A stretch of DNA of 15,257 nucleotides from JAOUEE01 sp051011595 (lineage in GTDB: Bacteria; Actinomycetota; Acidimicrobiia; Acidimicrobiales; SHLQ01), in NCBI GenBank assembly GCA_051011595.1, contig JBPCTQ010000184.1:1-15257 (forward strand). Reading direction: 5' to 3'. Within the stretch, counting starts at the first letter, position 1. Every line of letters begins with the position of its first letter. The position numbers and the translations under genes are program-made. A model generated the notes under the pieces. That model had not been told where the DNA came from, made no database searches, and saw only the letters and a program-made list of their open reading frames with translations. Of the stretch, positions 1 to 5,654 are shown one piece after another.

Positions 1-195
1 ATCGAGACCATGGCCGCCCCACGGATGACAGCGGCAGATCCGCCGGACTCCGAGCCAACTTCCGCGAACTGCTCCGTGTGTTTCCACCGCTTCCAGTGCA
101 TAACTGGAACATGTCGGTATATACCGGCACGGCGACGGGCGGTGGGCGAACAACGATTGATAACCGCGGATGAGCCCGGTGATGAGACGACTCAT
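1..195 (-). CDS. yidD: YidD membrane-insertion efficiency factor (C-terminus cut by window edge)
   Basis: YidD is a small membrane-associated protein that assists YidC-dependent insertion of inner-membrane proteins. Reading the minus strand from ATG at 195-193 gives 65 codons without a stop to the window edge. The protein begins MSRLITGLIRGYQSLF, an amphipathic N-terminal helix. It then carries the family hallmarks: CRYIPTCSSYALEAVETHG (residues 23-41) and RRICRCHPWGGHGLD (51-65), with the conserved cysteines at 23, 29, 54 and 56. Only the last few residues should be missing, because the family ends shortly after the GGxD motif. The ATG overlaps the rnpA stop by one base (TGATG), so translation is probably coupled. 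An in-frame GTG one codon upstream (198-196) is an alternative start. The order rpmH-rnpA-yidD (then yidC) is the usual one at actinobacterial origins, so yidC is expected just outside the window. Confidence 0.93.
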   Translation of the reverse strand, partial: MSRLITGLIRGYQSLFAHRPSPCRYIPTCSSYALEAVETHGAVRGSWLGVRRICRCHPWGGHGLD

Positions 196-626
196 CACGA
201 CGTGGCCCGCGCGAGCGCCCGTAAGTCGGTCATCAGCGATTCGACCTGTTTTCCCAGGTCATCGTAGGTGTACTGGGCCGCACCCGGCTTGGCGATGAAC
301 AGGTAGGCACCCGGTTCGATGGGACCGTCGGCACCACGGTGATAACCCGCGACGATGGCTCGGAGACGTCGGCGCAGCCGATTCCTGACCACGGCGTTGC
401 CCACCCGCCGGCTGATGGCGTAACCGACCCGGACCCGGCCGGCCATGGGGTGTAGCCCATTACTGACGTCTTCGTCAGAAACGGTGGCCGGGCCGGTGTT
501 TCCCGGGATGTCGACCGGGGTATCGGCATCAATGATGGCGCGCCCGATGAGGCCGCTGGCAACCGCGTGGAATCCCCGACGGGAGAGCGCACGAAAAGTA
601 GCTCGATCGGTGATCGGCGCAATCAA
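195..626 (-). CDS. rnpA: Ribonuclease P protein component
   Basis: RnpA is the protein subunit of RNase P, which binds the 5' leader of pre-tRNA and helps the catalytic RNA mature tRNA 5' ends. The 143-residue product has the RNR signature in GYAISRRVGNAVVRNRLRRR (about residues 69-88), the basic helix that contacts RNA. It opens with a typical ITDRATFRALSRRG segment. The start chosen is TTG at 626-624, which overlaps the rpmH stop as TTGA. No ATG or GTG in this frame lies at a sensible place, and no Shine-Dalgarno is visible, so translation is likely coupled to rpmH. The protein is somewhat long for the family (about 115-130) because of a Pro/Asp-rich stretch of about 25 residues (roughly 33-62) between the first helix and the core beta strands. 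The reading frame also stays open upstream through rpmH to an ATG at 833, so a longer product cannot be excluded. Confidence 0.93.
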   Translation of the reverse strand: MIAPITDRATFRALSRRGFHAVASGLIGRAIIDADTPVDIPGNTGPATVSDEDVSNGLHPMAGRVRVGYAISRRVGNAVVRNRLRRRLRAIVAGYHRGADGPIEPGAYLFIAKPGAAQYTYDDLGKQVESLMTDLRALARATS

Positions 627-757
627 GCGCTGAGTCGAGCTCGACCTCTGGCCCGGCGGGTTCGAACGATGGCCCGCCCCCCACGCGTCCGCATCCGGTG
701 CCGGAACCCGTGTTTGCGGGCTCGCTTGCGGACGTTGGGCTGATACGTACGTTTCAT
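623..757 (-). CDS. rpmH: 50S ribosomal protein L34
   Basis: L34 is a small, very basic protein that binds 23S rRNA in the large ribosomal subunit. The 44-residue product starts MKRTYQPNVRKRARKHGFR and continues with RMRTRGGRAIVRTRRARGR, which matches the family over its full length. The ATG at 757-755 is fixed by the universally conserved start of the protein and by an AAGGAG ribosome site six bases upstream. An upstream in-frame extension to 871 is open but unlike L34 and is rejected. It is first in the block with rnpA and yidD, divergent from dnaA, the common arrangement at bacterial origins. Confidence 0.98.
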   Translation of the reverse strand: MKRTYQPNVRKRARKHGFRHRMRTRGGRAIVRTRRARGRARLSA

Positions 758-763
758 CGTGCA

Positions 764-769
764 CTCCTT
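764..769 (-). promoter_or_regulatory. rpmH ribosome binding site
   Basis: The minus strand reads AAGGAG here, six bases before the rpmH ATG. It is one of the strongest Shine-Dalgarno sequences in the window and decides the rpmH start. The downstream genes rnpA and yidD have none, which fits translation coupled through overlapping stop and start codons. Confidence 0.85.
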
Positions 770-1030
770 CGGGGCCAGACCGGTGGGTGGCCTCACAGCC
801 GATACCGAAGCCGGGTATCGAGTCATCGAACACGGCAACCGCGGGTCCGGCGCCGACGACAACCGTCCCAAGCTAGTCCTCCGACCACAAAATCACTACG
901 CCGATCAGGTGGTCTCGTCGGGGTGCCGATCGGGCATCATGACCGTGTGGTGAACAACCCACTTCCGTCAAATTCCATGCATGTCATTCACCCCGTCTGA
1001 ACAGGCTCGATGAACAAACTTTCGTTCCGA

Positions 1031-1059
1031 TTTGCACACATCCAACGTGATGGTACGGT
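1031..1059 (+). promoter_or_regulatory. candidate dnaA promoter
   Basis: TTTGCA (1031-1036, four of six matches to TTGACA) is followed after 17 bases by TACGGT (1054-1059, TAnnnT). A TGG just before gives an extended -10 (TGnTAnnnT). Transcription would start near 1066 and leave a leader of about 145 bases before the dnaA GTG. This leader would contain the palindrome at 1104-1113 and the DnaA box at 1194-1202. The assignment is pattern-based only. Confidence 0.35.
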
Positions 1060-1193
1060 CCGGCGCCCGCCGGGCAGCCTTCCCCGCGACCCGGCATTTC
1101 CCTTGAAATTTCACGACATCTCCCCGCCCTCGACCGCACTAAGCTGCGACCGGAGACGGGGCGAGACCGTAATCCCCACATTGTGGAGCGGTC

Positions 1194-1202
1194 TGTGGAT
1201 AA
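1194..1202 (-). promoter_or_regulatory. perfect DnaA box in the dnaA leader
   Basis: TGTGGATAA is the exact reverse complement of the consensus DnaA box TTATCCACA. It lies eight bases upstream of the dnaA GTG and abuts the AAGG that is the only ribosome-site-like sequence for dnaA. DnaA commonly represses its own gene through such boxes. The position here would also place bound DnaA over the translation start region of the template. Confidence 0.8.
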
Positions 1203-1210
1203 GGCGCTGA

Positions 1211-2635
1211 GTGGAGCCCGAGTTGTTGGATGTGGATGACCTGTGGACGACTTGCGCCGGAGCCATCCGCGCCCAGGTGTCCGAGGTGGTGTGGCAGACC
1301 ACATTCCTCGATCTGGCCCCTCGCTCCATCGACGGTGACCAGTTGATCCTGGCGGTGCCGTCCAAGGTCGTGAAGGACCGCATCGAAGCCCGGTACCTCC
1401 CCATTCTCAATGCGGCGGTAGCCGAGGCATCCGACGACGACCTGCACGTCACCATCGACGTCGAAGCGCCCGACGCCCCCGAACCCGAACAGTTGGTGTT
1501 CACCGACGACGACCTGGCCGCGGTGGTCGACCTGCGTGACCATGTGCCGTTCACGGCCAGCACCCCGCTCGAGGGACGCACCACCGGCGACCGCGACACC
1601 CAGATCCAGAGCCAGGCCCTCAACGACCGCCTCACCTTCGAGAACTTCGTTGCCGGTACGTCGAACCGTTTCGCCCACGCCGCGGCCATGGCCGTGGCCG
1701 AGACCCCGGCCCGCTCCTACAACCCGTTGTTCATCTACGGCGACGCCGGACTGGGCAAGACCCACCTGCTCCAGGGCATCGCCCACTACGTCAACTCGCA
1801 CTACGCGTCCTACACCGTTCGGTACGTGTCGTGTGAAACCTTCCTCAACCAGTTCGTCGAGGCCATCCGCACCAGCCGGCAGATGGAGTTCAAGCGGCAC
1901 TATCGAGAGGTGGATGTGCTGCTCGTCGACGACATCCAGTTCCTCGAGGGCAAAGAAGGACTCCAGGAGGAGTTCTTCCACAACTTCAACCATCTGCACC
2001 AGGCCAACAAACAGATCGTGTTGTCGTCGGATCGACCACCCGACGCCATCTCCACCCTCGAGGACCGTCTCAAGAGCCGCTTCAAGATGGGTCTCACCAC
2101 CGACATCCAGCCACCCGACCTCGAAACCCGGCTGGCCATTCTCCGCAAACACTCCGAGAACGAGATCCCACCGGTACCGGCCGACGTGCTGGAGTTCATC
2201 GCCACCAACGTCACCGACAACATCCGCGAGCTCGAGGGTGCCCTCACCCGGGTCACGGCCTACGCCAGCCTCACCCAGGAACCACTGTCGGTGGAACTGG
2301 CCGAACACGTGCTGGCCGACATCATCGCCAACACCGGCCCCCGACAGATCACCGTCGCGGTCATCCTCGACGAGACCTCCGACATGTTCGGTTTCCCGAT
2401 CGAGGACATCATCGGTGCCAGTCGACGACGACCACTCGTGACCGCCCGCCAGGTGGGTATGTACGTCTGCCGCCAGCTCACCGACATGAGCTACCCGGCC
2501 ATCGCCCGCGAGTTCGGCAACCGCGACCACACCACCGTCATCCACGCCGTCGAGAAGATCGACAATCTCATGCGCGAACGACGCCAGATCTACGATCAGG
2601 TGACGGCGCTGATCCAGCGCATCAAGTCGTCGTGA
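1211..2635 (+). CDS. dnaA: Chromosomal replication initiator DnaA
   Basis: DnaA is the AAA+ ATPase that binds DnaA boxes at oriC, oligomerises and opens the duplex so the helicase can load. The 474-residue protein has all four domains. Domain I (about 8-75) includes LWTTCAGAIRAQVSEVVW, which contacts the helicase and itself. A linker rich in Asp/Thr (about 90-135) follows. The AAA+ domain starts near NRLTFENFVAG; its Walker A is GDAGLGKT at 177-184 and its Walker B is LLVDDIQF with Asp240 and Asp241. The C-terminal helix-turn-helix carries the DnaA signature AREFGNRDHTTVIHA at 432-446. The GTG at 1211 is chosen because domain I starts directly after it; AAGG at 1202-1205 is a weak ribosome site. 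Domain II is short compared with Streptomyces DnaA. The gene is alone in its transcription unit, bounded by the divergent promoter region and oriC. Confidence 0.98.
   Translation: MEPELLDVDDLWTTCAGAIRAQVSEVVWQTTFLDLAPRSIDGDQLILAVPSKVVKDRIEARYLPILNAAVAEASDDDLHVTIDVEAPDAPEPEQLVFTDDDLAAVVDLRDHVPFTASTPLEGRTTGDRDTQIQSQALNDRLTFENFVAGTSNRFAHAAAMAVAETPARSYNPLFIYGDAGLGKTHLLQGIAHYVNSHYASYTVRYVSCETFLNQFVEAIRTSRQMEFKRHYREVDVLLVDDIQFLEGKEGLQEEFFHNFNHLHQANKQIVLSSDRPPDAISTLEDRLKSRFKMGLTTDIQPPDLETRLAILRKHSENEIPPVPADVLEFIATNVTDNIRELEGALTRVTAYASLTQEPLSVELAEHVLADIIANTGPRQITVAVILDETSDMFGFPIEDIIGASRRRPLVTARQVGMYVCRQLTDMSYPAIAREFGNRDHTTVIHAVEKIDNLMRERRQIYDQVTALIQRIKSS
1231..1250 (-). promoter_or_regulatory. two tandem DnaA-box-like sites inside dnaA codons 7-14
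   Basis: TGTGGATGA (1231-1239) and TGTGGACGA (1242-1250) each differ by one base from the DnaA boxes TGTGGATAA and TGTGGACAA, in the same orientation as the perfect box at 1194-1202. They encode part of domain I (VDDLWT), so they may arise partly from protein constraint. Three boxes within 57 bases of the start still form a plausible autoregulatory cluster. Confidence 0.5.
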
Positions 2636-2911
2636 CCCGCTCCATCCACCCTCGCCCACCAGCCCGTGGCGATTGTCGTGTGGATGATGTTGTGTACCAA
2701 CAGGGGATGAACCACTCGTCGTCGGTGGACGACGCTACGGTCATCCACCGAGGCCTCGTCACCTCGGTTGTCCGCTGTGCAGGACCATCCGAAGGCAGGG
2801 GACGACCACAACCGGCTGACCTGGTGTTATGACCGCTCATCCACAATCCACACCCCCTACTACCAACACGTTGTTGTTCAACCCTCTGGATCAGAAAGAA
2901 GTCGCGATCCG
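2636..2911. other. oriC candidate (dnaA-dnaN spacer)
   Basis: This 276-base spacer sits where oriC is found in most actinobacteria. It contains DnaA-box-like 9-mers: TGTGGATGA (2679-2687, one mismatch), GGTGGACGA (2724-2732, two), TCATCCACC (2741-2749, two), TTGTCCGCT (2768-2776, two), TCATCCACA (2837-2845, one) and the overlapping CAATCCACA (2844-2852, two). The last pair is followed by a C-rich gap and CTACTAC (2857-2863), which reads GTAGTAG on the other strand and resembles the DnaA-trio of bacterial origin unwinding elements. The 20 bases after it are less GC-rich than the surroundings. The dnaN promoter and leader must also lie here. No coding frame with family resemblance is present. 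Confidence 0.8.
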
Positions 2912-4006
2912 ATGAAGTTCCGCTGTGAACGTGAAGCACTCGAACGAGCACTGGGTCTGGCCAGCCGGGCCGTCAGCACCCGGGGCGGCTCGTTGCCGGT
3001 CCTGTCCGGTGTGCACTTGGTCCTGTCCGGCGACGAGCTCCGCATCACCGGCAGCGACCTCGACCTCACCATCTCGGTGGGTGTCGATGTGGCCGGCGAG
3101 ACCGATGGGGTCACGGTGTTGCCGGCCAAGCTGGCCTCCGACATCGTGCGGGCCGTTGCCGACGGAAAGGTCGAATTCGCCGTCGAAGGCGAAGAGGCCC
3201 ACATCTCTGCCGGCCGATCCGAGTTCTCGTTGCGGGTGATTCCCGCCGACGAGTTCCCGCAGCTTCCCGAGCCGGCCGAGAACGAGGTGCAACTCGACGC
3301 CGAGGCATTCCGCGACGCGCTGCGTCAGGTCACCCCGGCGGCATCGGCCGACGACAGCCGCCCCATCCTCACCGGTGTACTCATGGCCGCCGAGAGCGAG
3401 GGCCTGCGCCTGGTGGCCACCGATTCCTACCGGCTGGCCGTGCGCGATCTGCCTGGCACCTCGGTGCTCAGTGGTGACGAGTCGGTGCTCGTCCCGTCTC
3501 GTTCGCTCAACGAGCTGGCCCGGGTGCTCGACGCCGAGGCCGAGTTGACGCTGCGACTGGGTGAACACGATGCCACCTTCGAGATGGCGGGTGTGCGGGT
3601 CACCACCCGGCTGATCGAAGGAGAGTTCCCCAACTACCGGGGTCTGATCCCGGCCAGTCATCCCAACACCCTCACGGTCAACCGTGAGGTGCTGCTCGAC
3701 GCGGTGCGTCGGGTGCGGCTGTTGGCCCAGGAAGCCACACCCGTGCGGATGATCATGAAACCCGATCTGCTCGAGTTGGTGGCGGTCACCCAAGATGTCG
3801 GACAGGCCCACGAGGCCGTCGACGCCAAGTACGACGGCACCGAGCTCACCGTGGCGTTCAATCCCGACTATCTCCTGGCCGGCATCGATGTCACCGGCGG
3901 TGATGAGGTCACCCTCGAGACCGTCGACGAACTCAAGCCGGCGTTGTTGCGTACGGTGGGGAGTGAGGAGTTCCTCTACCTCCTCATGCCGGTGCGGGTG
4001 TCCTGA
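2912..4006 (+). CDS. dnaN: DNA polymerase III beta subunit (sliding clamp)
   Basis: DnaN forms the ring-shaped dimer that tethers DNA polymerase III to DNA. The 364-residue product has the usual length and three repeated clamp domains. It starts MKFRCEREALERALGLASRA, with TGSDLDLTISV in domain 1, and ends with EFLYLLMPVRVS, the conserved C-terminal beta strand (MPVR) of the partner-binding pocket. The ATG at 2912 is chosen from this N-terminus. The frame is open upstream to 2768, but that part overlaps oriC and is not clamp-like. AAAGAAG around 2895-2901 is a weak ribosome site. recF starts 10 bases after the stop, so dnaN, recF and dciA form one operon. gnd, which separates dnaN and recF in mycobacteria and streptomycetes, is absent. 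Confidence 0.98.
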   Translation: MKFRCEREALERALGLASRAVSTRGGSLPVLSGVHLVLSGDELRITGSDLDLTISVGVDVAGETDGVTVLPAKLASDIVRAVADGKVEFAVEGEEAHISAGRSEFSLRVIPADEFPQLPEPAENEVQLDAEAFRDALRQVTPAASADDSRPILTGVLMAAESEGLRLVATDSYRLAVRDLPGTSVLSGDESVLVPSRSLNELARVLDAEAELTLRLGEHDATFEMAGVRVTTRLIEGEFPNYRGLIPASHPNTLTVNREVLLDAVRRVRLLAQEATPVRMIMKPDLLELVAVTQDVGQAHEAVDAKYDGTELTVAFNPDYLLAGIDVTGGDEVTLETVDELKPALLRTVGSEEFLYLLMPVRVS

Positions 4007-4016
4007 CCGGCCTGGC

Positions 4017-5105
4017 GTGGCCCGACTCAAACAGCTGTGGCTCACCGACTTTCGGGGGTACACCGAGCTCGAGGTGTCCTTCAGCGACGGTCTGACCGCG
4101 GTGCTGGGGGCCAACGGGCAGGGTAAGACCAACCTGGTGGAGGCCATTGCCTGGTTGGCCACCATGGCGTCGTTTCGTGGGGCACCCACCGATGCGCTGA
4201 TTCGTGACGGTGCCGAGCAGGCAGTGGTTCGGGCCGAGCTCGACAGTGATGGCCGCTCGGTGCTGATCGAAGCCGAGATCCCACGCCAGGGACGCACCCG
4301 GGTGCAACTCAATCGACAACGGCTGACCCGGAGCCGCGACCTCCACGGTGTGGTTCGCACCACCGTCTTCTCACCCGACGATCTGGGGCTCATCAAGGAG
4401 GGGCCGGGGGGACGCCGGCGATTCCTCGACGAACTGCTCACCGGCCGGCACGCCAAGTTCGACAAGCTGCGAGCCGACGTCGACAAGATCTTGCGTCAGC
4501 GCAACACCTTGTTGAAACAATCGGGCGGTCGCCTCACCGACGAGGTTGCCATCACGCTCGATGTGTGGGACACCAAGCTGGTGGCTGCCGGGACAGAGTT
4601 GGCCGATCGTCGCCAGGAGACCCTGGCCCTGCTCGAGCCGCACCTGTCGACGGCTTACGACCAACTGGCCGGTCACCCGGCCGCGGTCACTGTCGATTAC
4701 GACGCGCCATGGCAGGCCGCCGGCCTCGCGCAGGCGTTGGCCGAGGTTCGACGCGACGATCTGCGCCGGGGGGTCACCACAGTGGGACCGCACCGTGACG
4801 ATGTGGTGCTCGCCATCGGTGGACTGCCGGCGCGGACCCACGCCAGCCAGGGTGAACAGCGGTCACTGGCCCTGGCGTTGCGCCTGGCCGCCCATCGCCT
4901 CACCACCACCGAGACCGGGCAGGCCCCCGTGCTGATCCTCGACGACGTGTTCTCCGAGCTCGACCCGGAACGAGGTGATGCCCTGTTGGCGCAGCTTCCC
5001 ACCGGCCAGGCGTTGCTGACGTCGGCCGCCGGCCTGCCGCCCCGTGCCGTGCCCGATCGGGTGTGGTCGATCTCCGATCACCAGCTCACGGAATTGGCCC
5101 GATGA
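4017..5105 (+). CDS. recF: DNA replication/repair protein RecF
   Basis: RecF is an SMC-like ATPase that, with RecO and RecR, loads RecA at single-strand gaps after replication stalls. The 362-residue product has LTDFRGYTELEVSF at the N-terminus and Walker A GANGQGKT at 31-38. The ABC-type signature SQGEQRSLALALRLA is near 278-292, and Walker B LILDDVFSELD carries Asp309 and Asp310. The GTG at 4017 is chosen because VARLKQLWLTDFRGY matches the family start and lies 10 bases past the dnaN stop. No clear Shine-Dalgarno is visible, so coupling with dnaN is likely. Its stop overlaps the next start as ATGA. Confidence 0.97.
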   Translation: MARLKQLWLTDFRGYTELEVSFSDGLTAVLGANGQGKTNLVEAIAWLATMASFRGAPTDALIRDGAEQAVVRAELDSDGRSVLIEAEIPRQGRTRVQLNRQRLTRSRDLHGVVRTTVFSPDDLGLIKEGPGGRRRFLDELLTGRHAKFDKLRADVDKILRQRNTLLKQSGGRLTDEVAITLDVWDTKLVAAGTELADRRQETLALLEPHLSTAYDQLAGHPAAVTVDYDAPWQAAGLAQALAEVRRDDLRRGVTTVGPHRDDVVLAIGGLPARTHASQGEQRSLALALRLAAHRLTTTETGQAPVLILDDVFSELDPERGDALLAQLPTGQALLTSAAGLPPRAVPDRVWSISDHQLTELAR

Positions 5106-5401
5106 ACGACCCGGTGCCCATTCGTGAGGGAGTCGAACGTCTGCTGCGTCATCTCGACGCACCCCGGGCCGACACCGTGCAGTCCATCTTCGAACACTGG
5201 GCGACGCTGGTGGGCCCCGGTATCGCCGAGCACACCCGACCGGTGTCGGTCGATGAGGGCTGCCTGGTGATCGCGGTCGACGATCCGGCCTGGGCCAGTC
5301 ACCTCCAGTGGTCCCAGGACGACCTGGTGACCGGGCTCAACGAGGTGCTGGGCGCCGACCAGATCACCCGGATTCGCGCCGTGGTTCGCCGGGGTCGCTG
5401 A
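5102..5401 (+). CDS. dciA: DciA-family (DUF721) helicase-loading protein
   Basis: DUF721/DciA proteins interact with the replicative helicase DnaB and are its probable loader in bacteria without DnaC or DnaI. The 99-residue product shows the family core: IREGVERLLRHL, then SIFEHWATLVGPGIAEHTRP (W in the HWxxxVG motif), then GCLVIAVDDPAWASHLQW, a strong DUF721 hallmark, and a closing RIRAVVRRG strand. The ATG at 5102 overlaps the recF stop (ATGA), so translation is coupled. It is shorter than mycobacterial versions, which carry an N-terminal extension. Position between recF and gyrB is the standard actinobacterial one. Confidence 0.9.
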   Translation: MNDPVPIREGVERLLRHLDAPRADTVQSIFEHWATLVGPGIAEHTRPVSVDEGCLVIAVDDPAWASHLQWSQDDLVTGLNEVLGADQITRIRAVVRRGR

Positions 5402-5415
5402 GCCCCCGTGGGGGC
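5402..5415 (+). terminator. GC-rich hairpin just after dciA
   Basis: GCCCCC-GT-GGGGGC is a perfect inverted repeat beginning one base after the dciA stop. In RNA it would fold as a five-pair stem with loop CGUG. No T-run follows, so it may be a weak terminator or only an RNA-stabilising end of the dnaN-recF-dciA transcript. gyrB appears to have its own promoter downstream, which supports some termination here. Confidence 0.35.
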
Positions 5416-5539
5416 CGAGTCGACGAACCCCGAACTCGCAGCCGCGCCCCGCACGGAAGCCGGATGTGACCTGTCCTGACGTCACTGTCAGAGTCGGCCT
5501 CGGAACCCTCCGGGGATACCCGGAATCGGCCCCTTCCGC

Positions 5540-5548
5540 TGGTAAACT
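5540..5548 (+). promoter_or_regulatory. candidate gyrB promoter (extended -10)
   Basis: TGGTAAACT fits the extended -10 pattern TGnTAnnnT. The corresponding -35 position (about 5520-5525) has no good match, as is usual for extended -10 promoters. Transcription would start near 5555, giving a leader of about 100 bases before the chosen gyrB start. Upstream, CTGAC/GTCAG (5476-5491) forms a short dyad overlapping the palindrome TGACGTCA (5477-5484), a possible operator. Confidence 0.5.
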
Positions 5549-5570
5549 GACAACATCGTGATTTGCCGCT

Positions 5571-5597
5571 CGAACCCTTGTTTTTCAAAGGGATTCG
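5571..5597 (+). promoter_or_regulatory. leader hairpin upstream of gyrB
   Basis: CGAACCCTT (5571-5579) pairs with AAGGGATTCG (5588-5597) with one bulged A and a T-rich loop (GTTTTTCA). The right arm contains AAGGG, a ribosome-site-like sequence that the fold would hide. A GTG in the gyrB frame follows directly at 5598. The element lies inside the predicted gyrB leader. Whether it regulates gyrB is inferred from position only. Confidence 0.45.
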
Positions 5598-5640
5598 GTG
5601 GCCTCTACCGCAATGTGCCGCTGGCCGACTGGGCCGCCGG

Positions 5641-5647
5641 AGAAGGG
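5641..5647 (+). promoter_or_regulatory. gyrB ribosome binding site
   Basis: AGAAGGG is followed by seven bases and TTG (5655). The spacing is ideal, and it decides the choice of the TTG start over the GTG at 5598. Confidence 0.6.
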
Positions 5648-5654
5648 TCCGATC

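Larger units (their letters stand above)
758..1210. other. rpmH-dnaA divergent intergenic region
   Basis: These 453 bases hold no convincing gene. They should contain the rpmH promoter (minus strand) and the dnaA promoter (plus strand). Visible elements are a candidate extended -10 for dnaA at 1051-1059, a perfect 10-base palindrome TGAAATTTCA at 1104-1113, an 8-base palindrome CATGCATG at 976-983, and a perfect DnaA box at 1194-1202. On the minus strand TAGCTT (revcomp of 871-876) could be a -10 for rpmH, but its -35 is poor. Short open frames here show no family resemblance. Confidence 0.7.

Noticed and set aside
115..126. Perfect palindrome CGGTATATACCG as an operator or promoter.
   Set aside because: It lies inside the conserved CRYIPTC motif of yidD and is explained by codons for Arg-Tyr-Ile-Pro.
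179..198. Perfect inverted repeat GTGATGAG-ACGA-CTCATCAC as a terminator of rnpA.
   Set aside because: It spans the rnpA stop and the yidD start, which are both coding, and has no T-run. It is best explained by the overlapping codons, though an effect on coupling is possible.
946..954. TGTGGTGAA as a further DnaA box upstream of dnaA.
   Set aside because: It has two mismatches in core positions and no neighbours; chance is sufficient.
1010..1210. A 66-codon plus-strand frame whose stop directly abuts the dnaA GTG (TGAGTG), as an upstream leader peptide.
   Set aside because: No ribosome site, no recognisable composition, and its ATG lies upstream of the best dnaA promoter candidate, so it would not be on that transcript.
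1139..2659. Long minus-strand open frame opposite dnaA.
   Set aside because: It is an antisense shadow of the dnaA codon bias; the composition (Val/Asp/Gly/His-rich) has no family resemblance. The same applies to the long antisense frames opposite dnaN, gyrB and gyrA.
2768..2911. N-terminal extension of dnaN into oriC.
   Set aside because: The extension has no clamp-like sequence, contains DnaA boxes and varies in composition; the family start is MKFRCERE at 2912.
5598..5654. 19-residue N-terminal extension of GyrB from GTG 5598.
   Set aside because: It is not typical of GyrB and the TTG at 5655 has the better-spaced ribosome site. It is kept as an open question in the findings because of the hairpin.
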